Origin: Dyella sp. ASV21
GTDB taxonomy: Bacteria > Pseudomonadota > Gammaproteobacteria > Xanthomonadales > Rhodanobacteraceae
Assembly: GCF_016428975.1 (NCBI RefSeq)
Contig: NZ_JAELTT010000001.1
Coordinates: 62,001-126,000 of the forward strand
Reading direction: 5' to 3'
DNA length: 64,000 nucleotides
Below, one piece after another: positions 25,281 through 35,484 of this stretch (its first letter is position 1; each line of letters starts with the position of its first letter). The notes beneath the pieces are model-generated. The model had not been told where the DNA came from. It made no database searches and saw only the letters and a list, made by a program, of their open reading frames with translations. Both the position numbers and the translations under genes were made by a program.

Positions 25281-28211
25281 ATGGATAGCCGTTTGGGCGG
25301 ATTGCGCTTCCGCCAGATGTCCGTTTTGGTGTGGGCAACCCTCGGCCTCAGCGCCTGCGGTGGCGGCGGTGGCAACGGCAACGTCAAGCCGAGTTATCCA
25401 CCGTATACGCCACCGTCCACGGGCTATCAGCCCCCCAACTCCGGCTATCAGCCGCCGACCAGTCCGGGCACTTCACCGGGCAATCCGAGCACGCCCACGA
25501 CACCTACGACGCCGACCCAGCCGTCGGTGCCTACGCCGCCGATCGACGCCCAGCTTTCGTTGACCAACGCCTATGCCGCGCAGAAGGCGGGCCTCAACGG
25601 CAGTGGCGTCACCATCGGCGTGGTCGATAGCGGCGTGATGCGCAACCATCCTGCGCTCGCCGGTCGCGTGGCGAAGGAGCTGATCTATATCAATCCGAGC
25701 ACCAACAATCTGGCGATCGACGACGTCGTGGGCCACGGTACCTGGGTGTCGGAGGTGGCCGCCGGTACGGCGTTCGGCAAGTTCGCCGGAGGACTGGCAC
25801 CCGGAGCCACGCTGGTGTCGGCGCGCATCATTTCGGACAAGGCGCCGGACGATAACGGTTCCACGGCACCCTCCACGGTAACCGCTGCCGACGCGGCCCC
25901 TTTTCAGTCCATCAATGGCGACTTGATCAGCTCCAACGTCAAGGTGATGAACAATTCCTGGGGCGGCATCACCTGGAGCGCGTCAGATACCGCCACGACC
26001 AAGGGTTTCCACGACGCCTATAACGCCTTCGTCAACCAGTGGGGCGGTCTGGTGGTGTTCGCTGCGGGCAACGATTCGCAGCCGAACCCCAGCACCATCG
26101 CGGCCTTGCCAAGTCTCGCGCCAGACCTGCAGAAGGGCTGGCTGGTGGCGGTGGCGCTGGACAGCAACAACCCCACCCAGTTGGCGAGCTATTCCAACAA
26201 ATGCGGCATCGCCATGAACTACTGCCTGGCAGCGCCGGGCAATGTGGTGGTGAGCGGCAAGGACGATACCAACGCCAGCCAGAGCTATTGGATCGTCGAA
26301 GGCACGTCGTTTGCGGCGCCCGCCGTTTCCGGTGCGGCGGCGTTGGTCTGGCAGGCGTTTCCGTACTTCACCAACGATCAGGTGCGCCAGACACTGCTGG
26401 GCACCGCCGATCCCCTGGGCGGCTCGCAGCCCAATCCCACCTTCGGCTACGGCGCGCTCGACGTAGGCCGCGCGATCAACGGTCCCGCGCGCTTCGATTG
26501 GGGCGATTTCGACGTCACGCTCAACACCAATTCCACCTGGAGCAACGCAATCAGCGGCCAGGGTGGACTGATCAAGCGCGGCACCGGCACGCTGACCCTC
26601 ACCAACACGCTGAGTTACCAGGGTGCGACGCAGGTAATCGACGGCACGTTGTCGGCGACGATGATCCCGGCGGATCTGTATATCAATAACGTCAGCGCGA
26701 CCTTGAAGGGCGTGCGCAGCATCGTTGGCAACGTGACCAACTCAGGCACGCTGACGGTGGCTGGCGGTGATGTGAGCGTGGGCGGTAGCTATTACCAGGG
26801 GCCGCCGGGTGGCCTGTCGCTCACGCAGGGGCGCCTTGCCGTGGAGCTCGGTTCGGCGTTGCGCGTGGCCGGCAGCGCCACGATCAAGGGCGGCGATCTC
26901 TATGTGATCGGTATCGGCAAGAACTATGTCGCCAATGCGCACACCGTGGTGCTTTCGGCTACGGGCGGCTTGACCGGTACGTTCCAGAGCCTGGATGTGG
27001 CCCAGGGCGTATTGCTCGCGGCCACCCTCAATTACGACCCGAACACGGCATGGCTCAACGTGTCGCAGGTGCAGGCGACCTCGGTCGCGGGCATGAACTA
27101 CACGGCGGCATCGGCCGCCGCCGCCCAGCGCGTGGATGGTGCATTCAGCCAGATCAACAGCTCGCTGGGGCAGGGAGGCACGGCATCCAGCGGCGCGGTG
27201 TCCAGCAGCTTCGTCAACGGTGCGGCGAGTTTGCAGCAAACCGCGACGACGGCGGCGTTGCAGCGTTCGCTGGAAAGCCTTTCCGGCCAGTTGCACGCGG
27301 CCAGCGCCGCCATGACCTTCGAAGCCATCGATGCCGGCACGCGTGCGTTGTCCGATCACTTCGATAGCCTGGTCGATACGCGCACCACGGGTGGCTGGGC
27401 GCAGACACTGGGCTATCACGGCAGCATGAGCCGTAGCGGCTACGGCGACATCGGCTACGACCTCAGTGGCTGGATGGCCGGCCAGGATCGCCGCTTCGGC
27501 AGCAATGGTGTATTCGGTTTCGCGGTGAGCCAGAGCCAAGGCCTGGGACGTCTCGCCGAATTCGCCGACCAGGGGCAGAGCCGCGCCGTGGAAGGCATGC
27601 TCTATGCGGGTGTCACGCAGGACGCTTGGTATGGCATGGGGCGCCTCGGCTATGGCACCTATCGCGAGGACATGCACCGCCACCTGCTGCTGGGTAGCGA
27701 CATGGCCTCGGTCGCCAGCGATACCAACGGCCGCTACACCGTGGCGTATGGCGAAAGCGGTTTTCGCACCACGCTGGGAGACGTGCAGGTCACGCCCTAC
27801 GCGAATCTTCAATACGCGCGCATTCAACGCGATGGCTTCAACGAAGTCGGTGGCGATGGCTTTGGCCTGAAATCGGCGTCGCAATCGGTGGATCGCCTGC
27901 AGGCTGGACTGGGTTTGCGTGCCGGGCATACCTGGCCGCTGGCCGGAGGCGGCAGCCTGAGCGTGCAGGGCCGCTTGCAGTGGCAGCAAGCGCTGGCCAC
28001 GCATGGCGATGTGTTCGACGCCAGCTTCACCGGTGTCGACCAATGGGCGCCCGTGGGTGGCGTGGGTATTTCGCGCTATCAGAGTCAGGCGGGACTCACG
28101 CTGGACTGGGCGATGTCCAAGCGTTCCAGCCTGCAGTTCGGCATGGATCAGTACTTCGGGCAGAACGGCGGCGGCACCATGGGCATGCTCAACTACCGCC
28201 TGAACTTCTAA
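25281..28211 (+). CDS. Subtilisin-type (S8) serine protease autotransporter, copy 2
   Basis: This 976-residue paralogue of the upstream gene has an AGGGGAA ribosome site at ATG 25281. It shares the lipobox-like LSAC (Cys26), the Gly run and a longer Pro/Tyr/Thr linker. The S8 triad is Asp116 (VDSG), His152 (GHGT) and Ser343 (GTSFAAP). The passenger repeat GLIKRGTGTLTLTN and the C-terminal barrel ending LNF match copy 1. Long stretches of the protease and barrel domains are almost identical, whereas the linker and mid-passenger have diverged. This indicates a tandem duplication followed by specialisation. The substrate is unknown. Confidence 0.9.
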   Translation: MDSRLGGLRFRQMSVLVWATLGLSACGGGGGNGNVKPSYPPYTPPSTGYQPPNSGYQPPTSPGTSPGNPSTPTTPTTPTQPSVPTPPIDAQLSLTNAYAAQKAGLNGSGVTIGVVDSGVMRNHPALAGRVAKELIYINPSTNNLAIDDVVGHGTWVSEVAAGTAFGKFAGGLAPGATLVSARIISDKAPDDNGSTAPSTVTAADAAPFQSINGDLISSNVKVMNNSWGGITWSASDTATTKGFHDAYNAFVNQWGGLVVFAAGNDSQPNPSTIAALPSLAPDLQKGWLVAVALDSNNPTQLASYSNKCGIAMNYCLAAPGNVVVSGKDDTNASQSYWIVEGTSFAAPAVSGAAALVWQAFPYFTNDQVRQTLLGTADPLGGSQPNPTFGYGALDVGRAINGPARFDWGDFDVTLNTNSTWSNAISGQGGLIKRGTGTLTLTNTLSYQGATQVIDGTLSATMIPADLYINNVSATLKGVRSIVGNVTNSGTLTVAGGDVSVGGSYYQGPPGGLSLTQGRLAVELGSALRVAGSATIKGGDLYVIGIGKNYVANAHTVVLSATGGLTGTFQSLDVAQGVLLAATLNYDPNTAWLNVSQVQATSVAGMNYTAASAAAAQRVDGAFSQINSSLGQGGTASSGAVSSSFVNGAASLQQTATTAALQRSLESLSGQLHAASAAMTFEAIDAGTRALSDHFDSLVDTRTTGGWAQTLGYHGSMSRSGYGDIGYDLSGWMAGQDRRFGSNGVFGFAVSQSQGLGRLAEFADQGQSRAVEGMLYAGVTQDAWYGMGRLGYGTYREDMHRHLLLGSDMASVASDTNGRYTVAYGESGFRTTLGDVQVTPYANLQYARIQRDGFNEVGGDGFGLKSASQSVDRLQAGLGLRAGHTWPLAGGGSLSVQGRLQWQQALATHGDVFDASFTGVDQWAPVGGVGISRYQSQAGLTLDWAMSKRSSLQFGMDQYFGQNGGGTMGMLNYRLNF

Positions 28212-28251
28212 GGTGTGCGTGGTGCCCGGGCCATACAGCGGTACGTAGTGA

Positions 28252-28296
28252 AACCTCCAACCAGCGGCGAGTTCTTCTCGCCGCTGGTTGGAGGTT
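28252..28296. terminator. Perfect 20-base-stem hairpin after the second protease
   Basis: The arms 28252-28271 and 28277-28296 are fully complementary over 20 bases with a 5-base loop (TTCTT). The hairpin lies between the convergent protease and isovaleryl-CoA dehydrogenase genes. The following GCCCCGCCTTTT is only weakly U-rich, but the stem itself is very stable. It is probably a shared terminator. Confidence 0.75.
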
Positions 28297-28347
28297 GCCC
28301 CGCCTTTTCGTGCGGCTGCTTACCAAGGCGAGCGGTCAGCGCGCTGC

Positions 28348-29505
28348 TTACGCCTTGCCGTGGAACAACTCGCGACCAATCAGCATGCGGCGGATCTCGT
28401 TGGTGCCGGCACCGATTTCGTACAGCTTGGCATCGCGCAACAAACGCCCCGCGGGGAATTCATTGATGTAGCCATTGCCGCCCAGCGCCTGAATGGCTTC
28501 CAGCGCCACCTTTACCGCGTTCTGCGACGCGTTGAGCAGGCAGGCGGCGGGATCGATGCGTGACCGCACATTGCTGTCGAACTGCTGGGCGACCATGTAC
28601 GCAAAGCCACGCGAGGACTGCAGGGCGGTGTACATGTCGGCCACCTTGCCTTGCATCAGGCCAAAGGTGCCGATGGGGGCATTGAATTGCTTGCGTTCGC
28701 GCACGTAGGGCAGTGTGAGATCCATCGCCGTCTGCATGATGCCGATGGGGCCGCCCGAAAGCACAAGGCGCTCGGTATCCAGGCCGCTCATCAACACGCG
28801 CACGCCTTCGTTCACTTCACCCACGATGTTCTCGGCGGGAATTTCGCAATCCTCAAACACGAGTTCGCACGTGTTGGAACCGCGCATGCCGAGCTTGTCC
28901 AGCTTCTGCGCGGTGCTGAAGCCCTTCATGCCCTTTTCGACGATGAAGGCAGTCATGCAGCGGCTGCCGGCCGCGCGCGGCGCGGTGCGCATGTACACCA
29001 ACAGCACATCGGCATCCGGGCCGTTGGTAATCCACATCTTGGTGCCATTGGCGACCCAGGCGTCGCCCTTCTTCTCCGCCTTGCAGCTCATCGAGCCGAC
29101 CACATCGGAGCCCGCACCCGGCTCGCTCATCGCCAGTGCGCCCACGTACTCTCCCGAGCACAACTTGGGTATGTACTTGCGGCGCTGCGCCTCGTTGCCG
29201 TTGTGGAAAATGTTCTGCACGCAGAGGTTGGAGTGCGCGCCATAGGACAGACCCACCGAGCCGGATGCGCGCGAAATTTCTTCCATCGCCACCAGGTGTG
29301 CGAGAAACCCCAGGCCCGAGCCGCCGTATTCCTCGGGAATGGTGATGCCAAGCAGGCCCATGTCGCCCATCTTGCGCCACAGGTCGGCGGGAAACTGGTT
29401 CTCGCGATCGATGTGATCGGCACGCGGCGCAATCTCTTTTTCGGCGAACGCATGCACGCTCTCGCGCAATAGATCGATTTCTTCACCCAGCGGGAACGGA
29501 CGCAT
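28348..29505 (-). CDS. liuA: Isovaleryl-CoA dehydrogenase
   Basis: This 385-residue acyl-CoA dehydrogenase shows [61 protein letters not shown] and the C-terminal [32 protein letters not shown]. The SYGAHSNL block and overall pattern match isovaleryl-CoA dehydrogenases. The enzyme uses FAD to oxidise isovaleryl-CoA to 3-methylcrotonyl-CoA, the substrate of the LiuB carboxylase encoded about 8 kb away. The start at 29505 was chosen over an upstream in-frame codon because conserved sequence begins there. Confidence 0.93.
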   Translation of the reverse strand: MRPFPLGEEIDLLRESVHAFAEKEIAPRADHIDRENQFPADLWRKMGDMGLLGITIPEEYGGSGLGFLAHLVAMEEISRASGSVGLSYGAHSNLCVQNIFHNGNEAQRRKYIPKLCSGEYVGALAMSEPGAGSDVVGSMSCKAEKKGDAWVANGTKMWITNGPDADVLLVYMRTAPRAAGSRCMTAFIVEKGMKGFSTAQKLDKLGMRGSNTCELVFEDCEIPAENIVGEVNEGVRVLMSGLDTERLVLSGGPIGIMQTAMDLTLPYVRERKQFNAPIGTFGLMQGKVADMYTALQSSRGFAYMVAQQFDSNVRSRIDPAACLLNASQNAVKVALEAIQALGGNGYINEFPAGRLLRDAKLYEIGAGTNEIRRMLIGRELFHGKA

Positions 29506-29617
29506 GCCAACGTACTCCAAAAAAGAAGCGGTATAGGCAAATAGTAGCGCGCCGCCCGTGACAAGCCGTTGCGCGACGCACAACCACGCGGCCGAATGGC
29601 GAGGGATGGGGCTTGGT

Positions 29618-31780
29618 TCAGCGCTCGCGCAGGGCGTTCGCCAACTCGGCCAACTGGTCGCGCTGCGCCAGAATCTGCGCGAGCTGGCTCAGCACCAGTC
29701 CCGCGATGTCGTCCGCATCGCGCGTGGCGAGCGTGTCGGTCAGTGCCTGCGACGCCGCGGGAGTCGCCTCCAAGCCGTTGGCCAGCGCATCGGCGAGCTG
29801 TTCGAGTGCCGCGACCACTCGCATACCTTCGCGCTGAATGGATTCGCGTGCCGCGGGCGCAGCGACCGCTTGGCGATGCACACCCAGTGCGGACAGCTGG
29901 CCGAGCAAGGTATGCGCCGCCGCCAGAAAACGCAGCAGCATTTCACTGCCACGCCGGTGCCGGTCGGGCTCGCGCAGCATATTGGCGAGCACGCCGCTCA
30001 ACGTGGCATTGGCGTTGTGCGCATCGCGTCGAGCGATGCGATAGTCCAGGTCGTCGCGGCGTCCGCTGGCGTACTGCTCGACGATGCGCGTGAGATAGCT
30101 TGCGTCGTGGCGCAGCATATCGGCCAGCACCTCATCGAGGCGCCGGCCCTGCCAGTCGGGCAGGATCAATCGCATCGCCAGCGCGGCGATGACTACGCCA
30201 ATGATCGTGTCCATAAGCCGCGGCAGCATTACCTCATAGCCGCTGCCGACCTGGTTGAAACACAACACCACGAACAGCGTGATGGCGGCGGTAGCGGTGG
30301 GATAGCGGCGCAGGCGCGCGGCAAAGAACAGCACGCCCGACGCAACGATCAGCGGCAGTTGCCACGTAAGCCCGGGTACCAGCCGCAAGATGGCCCAGCC
30401 CAGCACCAGGCCGGTGATCGTGCCGGTCACCCGTTGCAGCAGCCGGCGCACGGTGGCGCCGTAGCTGGGCTGGCATACCAAGAGGGTGGTGAGCAGGATC
30501 CAATAGCCATGCCGTGGATGCACCAGATGCAGCACGCCGTAGCCCACCAGCAATGCCAGGGCCAGTCGAACGGCATGCCGGAAGCGAAACGAGCGCGGCG
30601 TCAGTTGTGCGCGGATGCGCTCCCAGGCTTCGCCCAACGATTGCGGCCCCGGATTCTGCAGCAGGCTTTCCGTGCCTGTCGCCGGCAGGCCAACCGGTGC
30701 CTCCCCTTCCAGTTGCTGTTGGATCGCCGAGAGATTGCGTATCACGGCCTCCAGCGAGCGCAGCAGATGCGCGGCAGGCGGATGGTCTTGCGCGTGCAGC
30801 GCGGCGAGTGCGCTGTGCAGATCCGCTACCGATTCGGCGATTCCGGCGGTGGCCGGTGTTTGAATGCGCAGGCGCAGCGCCTCGGCACGTTGGCGACAGG
30901 CGTGTGCCTGCAGCCGTAGCAGATGTTCGCAACGGAACAGCACATCGCTGTGGAACAGCGCTTCGGCCAGGGCGTCGTACGGGTAGTGCGCCGAACTCAC
31001 ACGCTCGTGAATGTCCTGCGCGGCGAAATACAGCCTCAGTCGTGCCGCGCTGGCGCCGCGCGGACGCCGCGCGCGCATGCGGTCGATCAGCAGCAGGCGC
31101 GTATCGTTGAGTGCCTCCACCACGCGTTCGTTGCGTACGGCAAGCGATAGCTGCAGCGCTTCGCGATCCACGCCATGCACCGGCGTAAACAGCGCCGCCT
31201 TGCTTTCCAGTACGTTTGCCAACGCCTCGAATAGTCGCGCCAGGGAATGGCGCACCGCCTGTTGGGGGGCCATCACGCTCCACAACAAGGACAACACGCC
31301 ATACCACGCTGCACCGGCCAACAGCAGCAGTGGCGTATGCCAGGGATGCGTGAGCGTGGCGCCCGCCGTGTCGGCACCGATCATGGTGTACACGGCCAGC
31401 AATAATGTGGCGCCGGCCACCGTCGCATAGCGTTCGCTTACCGCGCCCAGCATCGACAGCACAAAGGTGGATAGCGTCAGGCCCAGGGCGAACAACCACG
31501 GATAGGGAAACAGCAGTTGTACCGAACCGGAGGACACCGCAAAGCAGGCCAGTGTTACCAGCAGGGTGGTGAGCCGACTGCGCCAGTGATCCTCGGTTTC
31601 CGCCAGGGCGCAGGCGATGACCCCCAGCAGCACGGCGACCACCCCAGCCATGCGATCGGTACCCGCGCACCAGACGATAGCCCCGCCCAGCGCCACAAAG
31701 ACGCGCAGGCATTCGGCATAGCGGTCGGAGCCGCGAAGGCGGCGCCAGCGTTGGACCAGGGAAAGAGGGAGTGCGCTCAC
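29618..31780 (-). CDS. FUSC-type inner-membrane protein, YccS-like
   Basis: This 720-residue protein starts at GTG 31780. An N-terminal block of about six membrane helices (residues 20-175) is followed by a long cytoplasmic helical region. A second helix block (about 385-520) contains the fusaric-acid-resistance signature, and a C-terminal helical domain comes last. This duplicated layout is that of YccS/YhfK proteins, linked to the aromatic acid efflux family. It lies between liuA and the polyene operon but is not overlapped with either. Export of aromatic acids is possible; the substrate is unknown. Confidence 0.85.
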   Translation of the reverse strand: MSALPLSLVQRWRRLRGSDRYAECLRVFVALGGAIVWCAGTDRMAGVVAVLLGVIACALAETEDHWRSRLTTLLVTLACFAVSSGSVQLLFPYPWLFALGLTLSTFVLSMLGAVSERYATVAGATLLLAVYTMIGADTAGATLTHPWHTPLLLLAGAAWYGVLSLLWSVMAPQQAVRHSLARLFEALANVLESKAALFTPVHGVDREALQLSLAVRNERVVEALNDTRLLLIDRMRARRPRGASAARLRLYFAAQDIHERVSSAHYPYDALAEALFHSDVLFRCEHLLRLQAHACRQRAEALRLRIQTPATAGIAESVADLHSALAALHAQDHPPAAHLLRSLEAVIRNLSAIQQQLEGEAPVGLPATGTESLLQNPGPQSLGEAWERIRAQLTPRSFRFRHAVRLALALLVGYGVLHLVHPRHGYWILLTTLLVCQPSYGATVRRLLQRVTGTITGLVLGWAILRLVPGLTWQLPLIVASGVLFFAARLRRYPTATAAITLFVVLCFNQVGSGYEVMLPRLMDTIIGVVIAALAMRLILPDWQGRRLDEVLADMLRHDASYLTRIVEQYASGRRDDLDYRIARRDAHNANATLSGVLANMLREPDRHRRGSEMLLRFLAAAHTLLGQLSALGVHRQAVAAPAARESIQREGMRVVAALEQLADALANGLEATPAASQALTDTLATRDADDIAGLVLSQLAQILAQRDQLAELANALRER

Positions 31781-31880
31781 TCCATCAGCATACGATGACG
31801 CGTCGCACCATGCCCAGTCGCCATCGTGTTGGCTTCGGGGCCCACGCTCCTGTGGTCGCGGGCTCCCGAGGCGGAAGGGC

Positions 31881-32324
31881 CTACTTCACCGTGGCCAGCT
31901 TGCCCTTGAGCTGCACGCCGGACATCAGAAAGCCCACGTGGCATTCGTAGTTGGCCGGATCGCTGTAGACCACGTCGTTATAGTCGCTGACGATATCGAT
32001 CACGGCGTTGGCGCCGGCAGCCTTGGCATCGTCCTGCAGCGCGATCAGGGCGGACTGCAGCACCCAGGAGCAGGTGGCGTCGTCCTTCTTGTTGAAGGCG
32101 TTGGTCTTGCGGTTGGTCGAAACGTTGTCGTTCACCACGGTCACATCGCCGGTGGGGCTATGGCCTTTCAGGTAGAACTTCACCGTGCCATCGATCTTGC
32201 CGGTCTGCTGGGCTTCGGCCACGACCTGGTCGAACGGCAGATGCACGATCTTGTCGGCCGCCATGCTGGCGGCGGGCACGGCCATGAGAAGCAGAGCAGC
32301 AAGGCAGAGATGTTTTGCGTTCAT
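31881..32324 (-). CDS. Small exported protein of unknown function
   Basis: This 147-residue protein has an AAGGAG ribosome site and a signal peptide (MNAKHLCLAALLLMAVPAASMA, cleavage after AMA-like SMA). The mature domain contains two cysteines (DDATCSWVLQ and ANYECHVGF), likely disulfide-bonded, and an AGANAVIDIVSDY segment reminiscent of YbjQ-like folds. I recall relatives carrying the misleading label excinuclease ATPase subunit. It lies 63 bases after the end of the polyene operon on the same strand and may be co-transcribed, but there is no overlap. Its function is not known. Confidence 0.7.
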   Translation of the reverse strand: MNAKHLCLAALLLMAVPAASMAADKIVHLPFDQVVAEAQQTGKIDGTVKFYLKGHSPTGDVTVVNDNVSTNRKTNAFNKKDDATCSWVLQSALIALQDDAKAAGANAVIDIVSDYNDVVYSDPANYECHVGFLMSGVQLKGKLATVK

Positions 32325-32387
32325 GCGTTGGTTCTCCTTAGGGGTAGCACTCAGGGGTATCGGGTTTGGCTGCGCGACCCGAGTCGT

Positions 32388-33116
32388 TCAGCAGAGCCCG
32401 CCGTTCACGGCGAGCACCTGGCGCGTGACGTAGCCCGCTTCCGGGCTGACCAGGTATTGCACGGCGGCGGCCACTTCGTCGGGCGTACCCATGCGTTGCA
32501 TCGGAATCATCGCCAGGATGTCTTCGATCGGCAGTTCGGCGTCGAGCATGTCGGTATCGATGAGGCCAGGGGCCACGCAATTGACGGTGATCTTGCGCTT
32601 GGCCAGCTCTACCGCCAGGGCTTTGGCCGCACCGATGATGCCGGCCTTGGAGGCGCTGTAATTCACCTGGCCGCGATTGCCGATCAAGCCCGACACCGAG
32701 GTGATGCACACGACGCGGCCGGGTGCGCGACGACGGATCATCGGCATGATGAGCGGATGAAGCACGTTGTAGAAACCATCGAGGTTGGTGCGCAGCACCT
32801 GGTCCCAATCGTCGCCGGTGAGCGCGGGAAATGCGCCATCGCGGGTGAGCCCGGCATTGCAGACCACGCCATACGGCGCGCCGTGTTCGGCCACGTCGGC
32901 CTCCAGCGCTGCCACGCAGGCCATCCGATCGGCGATATCGAACTGCAGGATGCGCGCCTTGCGTCCCAGCGCCTCGATGGCGGTCTGCACCGCTTCGGCT
33001 TCGTTGCGACGCGAACGGCAATGCAACACCAGGTCGTAGCCCGCGGCGGCCAGGCGCAGGGCGATGGCGCGGCCGATGCCGCGGCTGGAGCCGGTGACCA
33101 GGATAGTCTCGGACAT
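32388..33116 (-). CDS. Aryl-polyene 3-ketoacyl-ACP reductase (FabG-like)
   Basis: This 242-residue short-chain dehydrogenase has the NADPH-binding TGSSRGIGRAIA and the NAG motif (VVCNAG). The catalytic Ser and Tyr-x-x-x-Lys lie in SVSGLIGNRGQVNYSASKAG, and the C terminus has a FabG-like VTRQVLAVNGG. It would reduce the beta-keto group after each condensation in polyene assembly (ApeQ-type role). It is the last gene of the 17-gene operon and follows the dehydratase by 12 bases. General fatty-acid FabG is an alternative, but the context favours the pigment pathway. Confidence 0.88.
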   Translation of the reverse strand: MSETILVTGSSRGIGRAIALRLAAAGYDLVLHCRSRRNEAEAVQTAIEALGRKARILQFDIADRMACVAALEADVAEHGAPYGVVCNAGLTRDGAFPALTGDDWDQVLRTNLDGFYNVLHPLIMPMIRRRAPGRVVCITSVSGLIGNRGQVNYSASKAGIIGAAKALAVELAKRKITVNCVAPGLIDTDMLDAELPIEDILAMIPMQRMGTPDEVAAAVQYLVSPEAGYVTRQVLAVNGGLC

Positions 33117-33128
33117 GGGCGATTTCCC

Positions 33129-33578
33129 CTAGATAAGTGACGCGAGAAAGGTATCGGAATCGGGTGGACTGAACACGGTGAGGCGCGCCTGGGCGCTGAC
33201 GTCGCCCGCGTCTATCCGGCAGGCGAACACACCCATGCCCTCCTCATCGTGAAAGGTGCGGGTGGCTTCGATGCGCAGCGTGCTGCCGGGGACGAAATGC
33301 GCGGCGCTGGCTTCGTAGCGCCGCGAGCCGAGCAGAAACCCCAGGCGAATGGCTTGTCCCGCATCGCGCGCATGACAGCCCGACCAGGCCGCGATGGTCT
33401 GCGCCATCAGTTCGATGCCAGCCCAGGCAGGCAATTGCCCCAGCGCGTCGACGAAGGGAAGGTCAGTGGTGACCTGGCGCAGGCAAACGATGCTTTCGGC
33501 ATCGTAATGCGCGATACGATCGAGCAGGATCATGTCGCCGGCATGGGGCAGCACCTCGGCCAGCGGACGCAGGATCAT
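33129..33578 (-). CDS. Aryl-polyene 3-hydroxyacyl-ACP dehydratase (hotdog fold)
   Basis: This 149-residue FabA/FabZ-like hotdog protein contains LPHAGDMILLDRI and PAWAGIELMAQTIAAWSG, the family pattern around the catalytic region. It would dehydrate 3-hydroxyacyl-ACP to the conjugated enoyl form (ApeP-type role). The start at 33578 overlaps the ketosynthase stop (ATGA); an upstream in-frame extension inside the ketosynthase gene has no ribosome site and was rejected. It works with the reductase that follows it. Confidence 0.85.
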   Translation of the reverse strand: MILRPLAEVLPHAGDMILLDRIAHYDAESIVCLRQVTTDLPFVDALGQLPAWAGIELMAQTIAAWSGCHARDAGQAIRLGFLLGSRRYEASAAHFVPGSTLRIEATRTFHDEEGMGVFACRIDAGDVSAQARLTVFSPPDSDTFLASLI

Positions 33579-34765
33579 GCCGCATCCCCCAGAATCAGGC
33601 TGGCATTGTTGCCGCCGAAGGCAAACGAATTGCTCATCAGGTAGCGCGGGCCGTGCGCCGGCAAATGCTGTCCGGGCGAGGTGAAGTGCAGCGCGGGCAA
33701 CGCGGGGTCGGCCTGTCCATCCCACACCTGCGGCGGTAAACGGCGCGGCTGGTGTGTATCGGTCAGGCTCAGCCAGCAGAACGCGGCCTCCAATGCGCCC
33801 GCCGCACCCAGCGTGTGGCCGGTAAGCGACTTGGTGGAGGAGCACGCCACCCCCTGGGGAAATACCGCGGCTACGGCGAGGCTTTCCATCGCATCGTTCT
33901 GCGCCGTGGCGGTACCGTGCAGGTTGAGGTAGTCGATCTGGGCGGCATCCATGGCGGCATCCGCCAGCGCGGCGCGCATGGCCGCCTGCGCGCCCAGGCC
34001 GTTAGGTTCGGGCGAGGACATGTGATGCGCGTCAGAGCTGGCGCCACCACCGTACAACTGCACGGCGCCGTGTTCTCGCGTCATCAGGAACAGCGCGGCG
34101 GCTTCGCCGATATTGATGCCTTGCCGCTGCAGCGAGAACGGATTGCAGCGCTGGGCGTCCACCGCCTCCAGGGCATGAAAGCCGTTGATGGGAAGGCCGC
34201 ACAAGGTATCGGCCCCACCGCACAGCACGGCATCGCAGAGGCCCCGTCGCAACAGGCGCCGCGCACTCAGCAGGGCGCGGGCGCTGGATGTGCACGCGGT
34301 GGAGATACCGTAGCAGGGGCCGGACAAGCCCAGCCACTCCGCCAGGAACTCCGCGGGCGCGCCCAGTTCCTGGTGCGCGTAGCGATAGTGTTCCGGCCAG
34401 GCGCCATCGCGTCGGTAGCCGGCGACACCTTGGGTGGCCTCGTCGATACCGGTGGTGCTGGTGCCGATGATGACGCCGATGCGCTCGCTGCCGTAGCGTG
34501 CGATTGCGGCGCGAATATCGGCTTCGATTTCCTGCGCCGCCGCCAACAATAGCCGGTTGTTGCGGTTGTCACGGGTAGCGGCGAGCGCCTCGGGCAGGGC
34601 TGGCAGGGGCATGTGGGCGGCGCCCAGCGCCACTGTGCGGCCCGGCACCCAGCCAGACTCATGGCGGATGTGCGCGTCCTCGCCCGCGAACAGCGCCTTC
34701 GCCACCGATGCCTTGTCGGAGCCCAGGGCGCAGACCACGCCGAGCGCGTTGAGGAAGGTGTTCAT
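33575..34765 (-). CDS. Beta-ketoacyl-ACP synthase of the polyene operon (third KS)
   Basis: This 396-residue ketosynthase has the full Cys-His-His set: Cys158 (STACTSSA), His283 (NLHGTAT) and His317 (LTGHTLGAAG). Sequence and position correspond to ApeR-like KS genes beside the dehydratase and reductase. It may carry out the first condensation on the aryl starter or act in the elongation cycle. It overlaps the methyltransferase and the dehydratase by four bases each. The division of labour among the three KS proteins is inferred from the known E. coli-type system, not from this sequence. Confidence 0.88.
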   Translation of the reverse strand: MNTFLNALGVVCALGSDKASVAKALFAGEDAHIRHESGWVPGRTVALGAAHMPLPALPEALAATRDNRNNRLLLAAAQEIEADIRAAIARYGSERIGVIIGTSTTGIDEATQGVAGYRRDGAWPEHYRYAHQELGAPAEFLAEWLGLSGPCYGISTACTSSARALLSARRLLRRGLCDAVLCGGADTLCGLPINGFHALEAVDAQRCNPFSLQRQGINIGEAAALFLMTREHGAVQLYGGGASSDAHHMSSPEPNGLGAQAAMRAALADAAMDAAQIDYLNLHGTATAQNDAMESLAVAAVFPQGVACSSTKSLTGHTLGAAGALEAAFCWLSLTDTHQPRRLPPQVWDGQADPALPALHFTSPGQHLPAHGPRYLMSNSFAFGGNNASLILGDAA

Positions 34766-35484
34766 GCGTGCGCCAGTGGTTTTCGCGCCACCACGTTGAC
34801 CAGGGTTTCTTCGCGGATGCCCGGCGGTGGCGGCGTGCGTAGTCCCCACCGTTCGAGCAGGCCGAAATCGCGTGAGCGGCTCCACCACAGATAAGGCAGC
34901 GAGACGTGCTCTGGCCCGAATTCGAAACCGCGCTCGCGCAGCATGGCGATGTATTCGTCGGCGCTCTTCTGCACATGCATCGGGTGGCGGAAGAACCAGC
35001 GGATTACCCAGGTGTCGATGTATGCCTTGGTGGATTCCGCGAACATCAGCAGGCCGCCCGGCTTGAGCACGCGCCAGAATTCGTCCAGGGCCTTTTCCTG
35101 CTCCACCAGGTGATGAAAGGTCTGGTGGCAGAACACGACATCCATGCTGCCATCGGGCAAGTCGATGCGCGCGCAATCGCCCGTGATCAGGTCGACCGCA
35201 AGCTGCTGCCTGCCAGCCTCCTCGCGCGAAAGCACGATGCTGTGCGGGTCGGCGTCCAGACCGACCATGCGCGCGGGCTGGAACGCCTCGTGCAGCAGGC
35301 GGAACGATCGGCCCTGGCCGCAGCCCACGTCCAGCAGCACACCGCCGCGCGGCACGGCGTCGCCGCGCATCCGCTTGAGATCGTTGATGGCGACGCGCAG
35401 CACGTGATGCTGCCAGGTGTGCGTGCCGAGGAAGCGGAAGCCGAGCCGGGTTTCCGGTACATAAGTAGCGCTGGCGTAAGTCAT
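34762..35484 (-). CDS. SAM-dependent methyltransferase (polyene operon)
   Basis: This 240-residue class I methyltransferase has the SAM-binding LLDVGCGQGRS, an acidic strand end (MVGLDAD) and post-motif VFCHQTFHHLVEQEKALDEFWRVLKPGG. Aryl-polyene clusters commonly carry such an enzyme for methylation of the aryl head group or carboxyl end (ApeB-like). The start at 35484 overlaps the thioesterase stop, and the gene ends overlapping the ketosynthase. Acceptor specificity is not visible. Confidence 0.85.
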   Translation of the reverse strand: MTYASATYVPETRLGFRFLGTHTWQHHVLRVAINDLKRMRGDAVPRGGVLLDVGCGQGRSFRLLHEAFQPARMVGLDADPHSIVLSREEAGRQQLAVDLITGDCARIDLPDGSMDVVFCHQTFHHLVEQEKALDEFWRVLKPGGLLMFAESTKAYIDTWVIRWFFRHPMHVQKSADEYIAMLRERGFEFGPEHVSLPYLWWSRSRDFGLLERWGLRTPPPPGIREETLVNVVARKPLAHA

